Part shown: positions 35,719 through 43,657 of the stretch, one piece after another | Layout of the letters: each line of letters starts with the position of its first letter | How positions within the stretch are numbered: the first letter of the stretch is position 1 | NCBI GenBank assembly: GCA_002699585.1 | Contig: PABP01000009.1 | Location: forward strand, 483,750 to 547,749 | Direction: 5' to 3' | Length of the DNA: 64,000 bases | Origin: Anaerolineaceae bacterium | GTDB lineage: Bacteria > Chloroflexota > Anaerolineae > Aggregatilineales > Phototrophicaceae | Made by a program: the position numbers and the translations under genes | The notes under the pieces: model-generated | What the model saw: only the letters and a program-made list of their open reading frames with translations | Told to the model about the DNA's origin: nothing | Database searches by the model: none

Positions 35719-37229
35719 CCGTTGCTACCGAAACGAAACAGGACGTGCTGGAACCCCTCATCTACGATTTGAGCGTACCCGGTCGCACTGGCGTTAATCT
35801 GCCCGATTGTGATGTGCCGGAAACACCTCTGCCGGATGATTTGCTGCGTGACGACCTCAAACTACCGGAAGTCGGCGAATTGCAGGTGGTGCGTCACTTT
35901 CTCAAGCTCAGCCAATTGAACTATTCGATTGATAAGGGCTTCTACCCGTTGGGGTCCTGCACTATGAAGTACAACCCCAAACTCAATGAGGATATGGCTC
36001 GCTTGCCTGGGTTCGCGTTACAACATCCGTTATCTGATGAAGCCGGTTCCCAGGGTGCTTTGGCGCTGATGTATCAATTGCAGGAATGGCTGGCAGAACT
36101 CAGTGGTTTTGAAGCCGTGAGTCTGGCCCCGGCAGCCGGGGCGCAGGGTGAATTTTCTGGCATCCTGATGATCCGCAACTATCATCTGGATCGCGGCGAT
36201 TCCGAGCGCACCAAAATTCTGGTTCCCAACAGTGCGCATGGTACCAACCCCGCCACTGTGACGATGGCAGGCTTTGACGTCATCGAACTGCCATCTGACG
36301 ACAAAGGCAATGTTGATCTGGAAGCCCTGCGCACAGTCTGCAAGGAAAAAGGCCCACAGATCGCTGGCATGATGATTACCGTGCCCAGTACGCTTGGCCT
36401 CTTTGAGGCGCATATCTTGGATGTCATCGAGATTGTGCACGAAGCGGGCGGCTTGATGTACATGGACGGGGCCAACATGAATGCCCTGATGGGGCAGGTC
36501 AAGCCCGGTGAACTGGGCTTTGACGTGATGCACTACAATCTGCACAAGACCTTCAGCACACCGCATGGTGGTGGTGGCCCTGGCAGTGGCCCGGTTGGCG
36601 TCGGCGATAAGCTCAAACCCTTCCTGCCCGGACCTATCGTGGAAATCACTGAGGAACCGACGGAAGACGAGGAAGCGCCCGTATATGGCTTCAAAATGCC
36701 GGAAAAATCCATTGGCCGGATGAAAGCCTTCCACGGCAACTTTGGGATGCACGTCCGCGCCTATGCCTATATCCGCATCTATGGCGGTGAGGGTCTGCGC
36801 GAGGTCAGTCGTCATGCGGTCCTGAATGCCAATTATATCCGTGCCCAACTGCTGGATACCTACAAAGTGCCGTACCCGCGTTACTGCGGCCATGAATTCG
36901 TGCTGGAAGGTCGTTTCCCAGAGGCCGAAGGCATTCATGCGCTCGACATCAGCAAGCGCCTGATGGACTATGGCTACCATCCACCCACGAATTACTTCCC
37001 ACTGATTGTGCCGGAAGCGCTGCTGATCGAGCCGACTGAGACGGAAACCAAAGACGAATTGGATGGCTTCATTGATGCCATGAAGCAAATCGCGGAAGAA
37101 GCCCGTAATGATCCCGATTTGCTGCATGACGCGCCGCATACAGCTCCCGTCAAGCGCCTGGACGAGGTGAAAGCAGCCAAAGACCTGATTCTGTGCTGCG
37201 CGCCAGCTTTGCCATCTGTCGGCGACTAA
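35715..37229 (+). CDS. gcvPB: Glycine dehydrogenase (decarboxylating) subunit 2
   Basis: 504 residues, the PLP-binding half of the split P-protein. PLP Lys278 lies in MHYNLHKTFSTPHGGGGPG; FYPLGSCTMKYNPK and PNSAHGTNPATVTM are characteristic. It decarboxylates glycine and passes the aminomethyl group to GcvH. It is the last gene of this operon: gcvT is not here but fused to glyA at 40227-43364, and lpd is not in the window. A perfect hairpin follows at 37258. Confidence 0.97.
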   Translation: MTVATETKQDVLEPLIYDLSVPGRTGVNLPDCDVPETPLPDDLLRDDLKLPEVGELQVVRHFLKLSQLNYSIDKGFYPLGSCTMKYNPKLNEDMARLPGFALQHPLSDEAGSQGALALMYQLQEWLAELSGFEAVSLAPAAGAQGEFSGILMIRNYHLDRGDSERTKILVPNSAHGTNPATVTMAGFDVIELPSDDKGNVDLEALRTVCKEKGPQIAGMMITVPSTLGLFEAHILDVIEIVHEAGGLMYMDGANMNALMGQVKPGELGFDVMHYNLHKTFSTPHGGGGPGSGPVGVGDKLKPFLPGPIVEITEEPTEDEEAPVYGFKMPEKSIGRMKAFHGNFGMHVRAYAYIRIYGGEGLREVSRHAVLNANYIRAQLLDTYKVPYPRYCGHEFVLEGRFPEAEGIHALDISKRLMDYGYHPPTNYFPLIVPEALLIEPTETETKDELDGFIDAMKQIAEEARNDPDLLHDAPHTAPVKRLDEVKAAKDLILCCAPALPSVGD

Positions 37230-37257
37230 GCTATCTTCCATAACTCCATAGAATGCA

Positions 37258-37287
37258 AACAGAGCCACTCATCAGAGTGGCTCTGTT
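37258..37287. terminator. Hairpin after the gcv operon
   Basis: A perfect 13-bp stem, AACAGAGCCACTC (37258-37270) with GAGTGGCTCTGTT (37275-37287), loop ATCA. The T-tract is short on either side, but it lies between convergent genes and fits a bidirectional terminator. Confidence 0.75.
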
Positions 37288-37324
37288 CGATTTGGCTAAG
37301 TTATATCAAATGGTATCGCGTCAA

Positions 37325-38038
37325 TTACTCAGGCTGGGGCAACCAGTTGATGCTGGCACCATCAGTGACGAAGACCACTGTGTAGACATCATACTCTTCC
37401 GGCAGTTCACTGCTGTACACCAGGCTGATGACATCCTGAGGATTCATCATGGAATGTGACATATCATTGCTCATGTCATCTGACATATCGTCAGTGGTAT
37501 CCATGTCGTCAGTGCTTTCCATAGTGGCTTCCGGCGTAGCGTCCATTGCTTCAGCAGTAGGTTCCATACCTTCGACGGTCGGTTCCATGTCCGTGCCTTC
37601 CGGCGTCAGCGTTTCCATATCATCTGGAACAGCTTCCATACCGCCGGACATGTCCGTTTCGCCCATGGTTTCTGCTGGCACGATGTCGATGTCATACATG
37701 GGGGTCGCCATGTCGTTGTCTTCGATGTAGCTCAAAGACGGTTGCACGGTACCGCTTACGGATGCCTGAGCACCTTTATAGATGTTGGTGTCAATGTTTG
37801 AACTCAGGTTGACAACCAGCACAGCATCATCATCCAGTGCGGCGCCCTCACTCAGGACGAAAATACGCGGGCTGATGAACTCACGTACATGACCTTCGAG
37901 AGTCACAGTTTGGCCATAATATTCATCCGTGCCGGTGATGGTTTCCAGGGTCAGACCTTCATCTTCCTGGGCTGCAACGACACCTACGAAGGCCATTACC
38001 ATAACGGCCATGACTAAAATACGAAAATGCTTAAACAT
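37325..38038 (-). CDS. Secreted protein with Met/Asp/Thr-rich segment, unknown
   Basis: 237 residues. Signal peptide at 1-23 (hydrophobic core VMAVMVMAFVGVV, AxA-like end). Residues about 28-120 look like an OB-like beta domain (QTVTLEGHVREFISPRIFVL, ASVSGTVQPSL), similar in pattern to exported DUF-type nucleic-acid or metal OB folds. Residues about 125-205 are low complexity, rich in Met, Asp, Glu, Thr and Pro (TPEGTDMEPTVEGMEPT, DDMSDDMSNDMSHSMM), and could bind metal ions. The last 30 residues return to ordered sequence. No family recognised. Confidence 0.65.
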   Translation of the reverse strand: MFKHFRILVMAVMVMAFVGVVAAQEDEGLTLETITGTDEYYGQTVTLEGHVREFISPRIFVLSEGAALDDDAVLVVNLSSNIDTNIYKGAQASVSGTVQPSLSYIEDNDMATPMYDIDIVPAETMGETDMSGGMEAVPDDMETLTPEGTDMEPTVEGMEPTAEAMDATPEATMESTDDMDTTDDMSDDMSNDMSHSMMNPQDVISLVYSSELPEEYDVYTVVFVTDGASINWLPQPE

Positions 38039-38231
38039 AATGTCTATCTCCTTGCGAGCGGCGTTGAGGCCGCCGTGTGCAGATTGACCTTACTATGTCA
38101 AAGCGACCTGTTTCCCCTGTGAGTTGAACATAAACATTACAAATGATATTTCATTCTGCTTTCATATTGCCATCATGTGCCTTGATATGCTGAACGTTTG
38201 TCCATGTTTTAGCCTCTCCGGGCGATCTGAA

Positions 38232-38260
38232 TTGACTTGGCACGAGCCTTAGTCTAATGT
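38232..38260 (+). promoter_or_regulatory. Promoter of the RCK membrane protein gene
   Basis: TTGACT (38232-38237) and TAATGT (38255-38260) are 17 bases apart, about 50 bases before the ATG at 38311. Confidence 0.55.
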
Positions 38261-38310
38261 CATAGCATGGGTCGTTGCAGTTCATTAGACATCGTAATAG
38301 GAGCAGGGCT

Positions 38311-40149
38311 ATGAGCCTGGAGTATCAACGGGTTGTGCCCCAGGGGGCCAATATTTTCGAGCGTACCTGGCGGCGTGTGCGGGCATTTTCGATAAGCCTG
38401 CGGCGTTTGCTTGCGCGTTTGCTTTTTCCCCTGGCTCTGATTCTCATCGCGGTGCTAGTTTATCTCGTCTTGCTTAACCCGCTAGAAGACACCCCCAGAG
38501 ATCCACTGCAAGCGATCTTATTTGTGCTTGAACTCATGAGCCTGGAAGCGGCGGATACTTTGCCAACTCATCCGGCGATTATCATTTTCTGGCTGGCGAT
38601 GCCTATTCTGGGGCTGATTGTCCTGGGCAGTGTTGTCGAAGCAATCCTATTTTCCAGCGGGGTTAATCTTAATCAGGAGCAGCGCGACCTGTGGGAAGAG
38701 GCGATGGCATCGACCTTTCGCAATCACATTGTTGTGTTCGCACTTAACGACCTCAGTCGTCATGTGATTGCTGAATTGGCCCGTCGCAATTATCCAGTTG
38801 TGTTGATTACATTTGCTTTGTCGCGCAATGATGACAATTGGCTTAGCCGGAAGGGCATTCCATCCTTGGTACGCTCACCACGCGATATTCGTGATGGCCT
38901 GGAAAAAGCGGGGGTTGCCAATGCACGCTCCGTCATTATCGTCACACACAATGAAGATGATTCAGACATCGACATGAACGAGGTAAATACCATTGTCGCG
39001 CGTCACGCGCGGGAAATTAATCCCAATGTCGCCATTATTGCGCGCATCAAAGACCCGACCTACGCGCGATTACTAAGACGGAAGCAAGTCGAAATCATAC
39101 CGAGCGTTTCCGAGCTGGCCGTCTGGTCTTTTATCGGTGCAGTGTATGATCTGGCCATCAGCCAGCCGATTGTTATCGCCGAGTCAACCAGTGCCTCGGA
39201 ACCCAACTTCATTGTAGAAATTCCGGTGACATTAGGCAGCGTGCTTTCGACCATGCAGATATTCGACGTTGAGGCCGATGGGGCTGACGTCATGCTGCAC
39301 CGGCCTGAAGGGGAACACGGTCGCCTGATTATTCCGCCACCTACCGACAAAAGCATCCAAGCGGGTGACGAGATCATTATCTTCGCCCAGCAGCATACCT
39401 TGCGCCACTTGATTAGCCTCAATCGTGCGGCAGACCAACCCATGCGCCATGTCCTGGTCGCTGGGATGAATAACCTGGGCTTTTTTATCACATTGGCGCT
39501 GCTTGATATTGGCGTCCATGTGCATACGTTAGATAGCCACCTGGGCGCAGAAGAAGTCTCGTCACGCATCATGAATATGCGGAATGGGCGCAACGGCGGT
39601 GTGCACCTGGGCCATGAATGCGGCCCACAATGGACGCGACAGATGCTCTACAGTGCCGATGTCGATAATGCCCAGGCGTTGGTCATTTGTAGCGATTATG
39701 ATCCTGAAAACTTACGCTTGGCCTCGGTCGCCAATGAAACCATCGGCAATGGCCTGCGTGTCGTTGCCCGCATTGGCCGCGATTCTTACCGCGAGTTGTA
39801 TCGTGAATTAGACATCGATGCGCGCTTATTCCGTTTGTCGCAGGTGGGGGCAAGTCCCTTCTTGGATGTCGCCGTTGGCACGGAAGTCAGCCCGATTGAG
39901 TTCAACTATGAAGATGAGCAGTATCAGCTTGTCACGCTCAAGTTGTCGCAGCGCTTCTTGGCCAGTCATCCGCGTTGGCAGACCGTTCGCGACTTCCAGA
40001 ATCGCTCGCAGACGGACATCGTGCTGCTCAGTAAACCCGGCCAGTCGGCGGATGTTCACCCCGAAGGGCACCTTAACCTACAAGCCGATGACACCATCGT
40101 GCTATTCGGCCCTGCTGCAACCATTCGTCGGCTAGTTGATGCCAACTGA
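38311..40149 (+). CDS. Two-helix membrane protein with two RCK (TrkA-like) domains
   Basis: 612 residues from the ATG at 38311, preceded by AGGAG. Two membrane helices (about 37-56 and 88-114) frame a 30-residue loop in which no TVGYG-type potassium filter is visible. Two Rossmann domains follow: HIVVFALNDLSRHVIAEL (from 139) and HVLVAGMNNLGFFITLALL (from about 378); neither has a canonical GxGxxG. Each has a trailing TrkA-C-like part. The plan resembles CASTOR/POLLUX-like or Kch-type proteins. It may be an ion channel of altered selectivity or a membrane-bound nucleotide sensor. Confidence 0.8.
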   Translation: MSLEYQRVVPQGANIFERTWRRVRAFSISLRRLLARLLFPLALILIAVLVYLVLLNPLEDTPRDPLQAILFVLELMSLEAADTLPTHPAIIIFWLAMPILGLIVLGSVVEAILFSSGVNLNQEQRDLWEEAMASTFRNHIVVFALNDLSRHVIAELARRNYPVVLITFALSRNDDNWLSRKGIPSLVRSPRDIRDGLEKAGVANARSVIIVTHNEDDSDIDMNEVNTIVARHAREINPNVAIIARIKDPTYARLLRRKQVEIIPSVSELAVWSFIGAVYDLAISQPIVIAESTSASEPNFIVEIPVTLGSVLSTMQIFDVEADGADVMLHRPEGEHGRLIIPPPTDKSIQAGDEIIIFAQQHTLRHLISLNRAADQPMRHVLVAGMNNLGFFITLALLDIGVHVHTLDSHLGAEEVSSRIMNMRNGRNGGVHLGHECGPQWTRQMLYSADVDNAQALVICSDYDPENLRLASVANETIGNGLRVVARIGRDSYRELYRELDIDARLFRLSQVGASPFLDVAVGTEVSPIEFNYEDEQYQLVTLKLSQRFLASHPRWQTVRDFQNRSQTDIVLLSKPGQSADVHPEGHLNLQADDTIVLFGPAATIRRLVDAN

Positions 40150-40167
40150 CGCTTGTGGCCCAACAAA

Positions 40168-40197
40168 ATAGGCGGAACGCAATTGCGCGCCGCCTAT
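40168..40197. terminator. Bidirectional terminator
   Basis: ATAGGCGG (40168-40175) pairs with CCGCCTAT (40190-40197); the loop contains a second small palindrome (GCAATTGC). AATTTTC follows on the plus side. It separates the RCK gene from the convergent glyA-gcvT fusion. Confidence 0.7.
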
Positions 40198-40226
40198 AAT
40201 TTTCTTAGCTAGAGGGTACGAAAACG

Positions 40227-43200
40227 CTATTTCGGGAAGCGCCGCAGCACGGTAACGGCCTCTGGCATGACTGCCCGATCCCCGAATTTCATATTGCTCA
40301 ATGGACGGACCTTGGCTCGTTCAGAGCCAGCGAATACGGCAAGCTGTGTATTGCGCTTGTGGTTGCCTAGCTTGACCAGTGCCTGACCCAATTGGTAGCC
40401 TTCGCTATCAATGCTGCAACTGGTGACAATGCCGACCACGCGGCCCTTGTCATCGACGAGTGGGTCGCCCTGATGGGCTGGCCGTGCTCCCTTGTTCTCC
40501 ATCCTGAAGCGCACAATCTGCGAGTCACGGGCCGTATCGCGGGCAATATAGGCCGCTTTACCAACAAACCAGGGCTTGCTGAACTTGACGTAGCTGCCCA
40601 TGCCTGCTTCCGAAGGGATCATATCGTGTGGTCCGGCCAATTCATGGCCATAGAGCGGCAAACCCGCTTCGATGCGCAGGCTGTCACGCGCTGCCAAACC
40701 ACAGGGAACAGCTCCAGCTTCAATGAGTGTCGTGAACAGGGCTTCGGCTTGGTCAGGGTGCGGGAATACCTCGAACGCGACCCGTTCGCCTGTGTAGCCC
40801 GTCCGGGAAATCAATAGATCAAAGCCGCCGATTTCCGCGCGCATGATGCCCGCCCAGGGCAGGGCCTTCAGCGCTTTGAGGTCGGCTTCGCTGCCACCCA
40901 ATGATGTCAGAATCTCCAGGCTCTTGGGGCCTTGCAGCGCGATGTCCACCCTGCGATCCGCGCCGGAACCGGGATCGCGCAGGTCACGCAGTTCAAACGG
41001 TGCTGTCTCGACTGTGCGCCCCGGCATGTCCGGGTCAATGCATACCTGACCCTCTTTGATAGCATTCAGCCAGGCCCAGTTCTTGTCGTTGTTAGACGCA
41101 TTGACCACAATGAAGAAGTGCTCATCGCCCAGCCTGTAGATCATCAGATCATCGTGCGGGACGCCGTCGGTATCCAGCAAGAACGTATAGTGTGAACGAC
41201 CATTTCTCAGCAAATGCACGTTATTGGTCGTGACCATGTTGAGGAAGTCCTCAGCGCCGGGGCCAGTTGCCTCGAACACGCCCATATGCGTCACATCGAA
41301 CAGGCCCGCGCCGTTGCGCACCGCCAGATGTTCGTTCATGACCTTGTCGTACCACAGCGGCATGTCATAGCCTGCGAATTCGCCCATCTTCGCGCCCAAT
41401 TGCAGATGAACGTCGTGCAGCGGGGTCGTCAGCATTTCGGTCAGTTCCGGCTCTGTGAACTCGAAACTGGGTAGGGCATTGCCAACGGGTCCGGCGTAAT
41501 TTTCACCATTCTTGCCGATGAAATAGGTCTTGTCGCTGTAAGGAGCATCCGCTGATTTAGAAAGATTCTTCTCCGTCTCACCGATGTATTTGACGGAAAC
41601 GGGGCCGGGTGCGGTGATGTACGGGTCGCTCTCATCGAAGATGACGAAATTGTCCGACAGTGAACGCAGCCATGCCGCCACACGGGCCGGGTTATCGGCC
41701 ACATGCAGTTGATAGGTATCCTTGCTGATGCGCTCTACGATGCCGGATGCCATCAGACTGCCATCGGCTTCTAGTAACAGGGTCGGCTGTTCGTCGCCAT
41801 CAGCCAGGGCTGCTACATCGCTGGTCAATGCCAGGTCGAGCAGGCGACCCGCGTTTTTGCCACTCACAGCTAAGGTCTGACCCGTATTGCTGTAGGCATC
41901 ATCCAGATAGAAGAAATGTGGGTAGCCATCGGCTTCTGCATCGGTGTCGATGCCGATGCTATCGACCAGATCACGAATCGCAATTTTCGCTTGCTGGAAG
42001 GTATCAAACGGCAGACGGGCACGCGCTTCGTTGCGTTTGGTCGTGGGCATGCTGTAGGGCACGCAGGCTTGCAGTACATCCGCGATGATGGTCGCCAGCT
42101 TGTCGATTCGGGCTTCGTCAAAGCCACGCTGGGTGATCCAGGGCGTGCCCAGGCGAATGCCGCTCGGACGCAGGGCGCTGGTATCGCCGGGGATGGTCTG
42201 TCGGTTGCCGACCACGCCGATCAGGTCCAGGATGCGCGCTGCCATATCGCCACTGAGTGCCGTGCCGTCCGGCCCAACAACAGTCGAGCAGTCGACCACG
42301 ATCATATGCGAATCGGTGCCTTTGTAGACCACACGCAGGCCGCGTTCATCCAGCTTTTGCCCTAGTCGCCGTGCATTAGCGACTGTCTGGTGCTGCAACT
42401 GTTTGAATTGCTCCGTCTGGGCGAAGCGCAGCGCGACCGCTAATCCGGCGACGCTGTTCATATGGGGGCCACCTTGCTCGCCAGGGAAAACGCCGCGATC
42501 AATTTTGGAGGCCAGATCTTTGTGATGGGTGATGATGACCGCTCCGCGCGGACCATTGAGCGTCTTGTGCGTGGTGAAGGTCACAATATCCGCGATGCCG
42601 ACCGGGTTCGGGTATGCACCAGCGGCGATCAACCCAGCGAAGTGGGCCACGTCGGCCATCAAATAGGCGCCAGCGGCGTCAGCGATCATTTTATAGGCTT
42701 CCCAATCTGGGGCCAGCGGATAGCTGCTGTAGCCGCCGATGACGATCTTGGGTTTGTGTTCTAGCGCCAACTGCATCATGGCATCGTAATCGAGCGCTTC
42801 TGTTTCCGGGTCGATGTGATAGGCCACAATGTTGAATAACTTACCCGCCCGGTTGACGGGAGCGCCGTGGCTCAGGTGGCCACCGTAGGATAGGTTCATA
42901 CTCAGGATGGTATCGCCCGGTTGCAGCAGAGCGGTATAGACCGCGCTGTTAGCCGGTGCGCCCGATAGCGGCTGCACATTGACGTACAGATCATCGGGAC
43001 CATACGGGGCCTGGGTGAACAATTCAGCCACGCGCCGCCGCGTTAATGCCTCGACCAGATTGGCATACTCGGTGCCTTTGTAATAGCGATCATCGCTGTT
43101 ACGCCGAAAATCACCCAACTGGCGATCATAGTCGAGCAGTTCACGCTCGGTCATCTTGCGCGTTTTTTCGGTCGGGTAGCCTTCAGCATAGATATTATGG

Positions 43201-43364
43201 AAAGCGGAACCGACAGCTTCGCGCACGGCTTCTGGCACGGTACTCTCAGAAGGGACCATAATGAGCGTACGGGCTTGGCGCGCAGTTTCGTGACGAATTA
43301 ACTCGGCAACATCAGGGTCGAGTTCGTCTAGCTCTCCCCTGAACAAGTAATCATCTTCGGTCAT
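40227..43364 (-). CDS. Serine hydroxymethyltransferase-aminomethyltransferase fusion (GlyA-GcvT)
   Basis: 1045 residues. Residues 1-440 are serine hydroxymethyltransferase, with PLP Lys267 in FTTHKTLNGPRG, VQPLSGAPANSAVY and GGYSSYP. Residues about 644-1045 are the glycine cleavage T-protein, with LFDVTHMG, DGVPHDDLMIYRL (catalytic Asp region), and a C-terminal RVGIVTSC-type barrel (here GRVVGIVTSC). Between them, residues about 497-568 resemble a degenerate copy of the GcvT N-terminal part. Both enzymes interconvert glycine and methylene-tetrahydrofolate, so fusion may channel the C1 unit. It completes the cleavage system whose H and P genes lie 3-6 kb away. Confidence 0.94.
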   Translation of the reverse strand: MTEDDYLFRGELDELDPDVAELIRHETARQARTLIMVPSESTVPEAVREAVGSAFHNIYAEGYPTEKTRKMTERELLDYDRQLGDFRRNSDDRYYKGTEYANLVEALTRRRVAELFTQAPYGPDDLYVNVQPLSGAPANSAVYTALLQPGDTILSMNLSYGGHLSHGAPVNRAGKLFNIVAYHIDPETEALDYDAMMQLALEHKPKIVIGGYSSYPLAPDWEAYKMIADAAGAYLMADVAHFAGLIAAGAYPNPVGIADIVTFTTHKTLNGPRGAVIITHHKDLASKIDRGVFPGEQGGPHMNSVAGLAVALRFAQTEQFKQLQHQTVANARRLGQKLDERGLRVVYKGTDSHMIVVDCSTVVGPDGTALSGDMAARILDLIGVVGNRQTIPGDTSALRPSGIRLGTPWITQRGFDEARIDKLATIIADVLQACVPYSMPTTKRNEARARLPFDTFQQAKIAIRDLVDSIGIDTDAEADGYPHFFYLDDAYSNTGQTLAVSGKNAGRLLDLALTSDVAALADGDEQPTLLLEADGSLMASGIVERISKDTYQLHVADNPARVAAWLRSLSDNFVIFDESDPYITAPGPVSVKYIGETEKNLSKSADAPYSDKTYFIGKNGENYAGPVGNALPSFEFTEPELTEMLTTPLHDVHLQLGAKMGEFAGYDMPLWYDKVMNEHLAVRNGAGLFDVTHMGVFEATGPGAEDFLNMVTTNNVHLLRNGRSHYTFLLDTDGVPHDDLMIYRLGDEHFFIVVNASNNDKNWAWLNAIKEGQVCIDPDMPGRTVETAPFELRDLRDPGSGADRRVDIALQGPKSLEILTSLGGSEADLKALKALPWAGIMRAEIGGFDLLISRTGYTGERVAFEVFPHPDQAEALFTTLIEAGAVPCGLAARDSLRIEAGLPLYGHELAGPHDMIPSEAGMGSYVKFSKPWFVGKAAYIARDTARDSQIVRFRMENKGARPAHQGDPLVDDKGRVVGIVTSCSIDSEGYQLGQALVKLGNHKRNTQLAVFAGSERAKVRPLSNMKFGDRAVMPEAVTVLRRFPK

Positions 43365-43524
43365 GTACCAACTCGTTTCTGTAAGGCGGACTCAACTCGG
43401 ATTATTCTAACACTGACCGCTGATTGCGTATACCTCAGTCACTGCATTTGTCACACCATAAAAAGCATTCCACTGACTATAGAAAAAGCTCACCTAATTT
43501 ACAGACAGAGGTCATCAGGTTCTT

Positions 43525-43553
43525 TTGACAAGTTCATAAGGAACACTTAAAAT
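43525..43553 (+). promoter_or_regulatory. Strong promoter of the EF-G-like gene
   Basis: A perfect -35 TTGACA (43525-43530), a 17-base spacer and TAAAAT (43548-43553). The ATG is about 100 bases further on, leaving a leader of roughly 98 bases in which no known RNA motif was seen. Confidence 0.75.
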
Positions 43554-43657
43554 TCTTAACATCCTTAGCATGCGGACTTCCGTTATCGGTTGTCCCATGT
43601 TCCCTCGGATTAATGCCACATCGAAAAATGAACTTTTTGTCAATTGGAGGCCACACT

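Noticed and set aside
36030-37268. 412-codon open frame on the minus strand opposite gcvPB
   Set aside because: It mirrors the well-supported gcvPB frame, has no recognisable domain and no RBS. Long antisense frames are common in this codon usage.
37440-37670. Repeat-like purine/pyrimidine pattern
   Set aside because: Codon-level repetition of the Met/Asp/Thr tract in the secreted protein, with no fixed unit or spacers.
43365-43657. Searched for a glycine or tetrahydrofolate riboswitch upstream of glyA-gcvT
   Set aside because: No aptamer core was seen on the minus strand; the region shows the plus-strand promoter for the EF-G-like gene.
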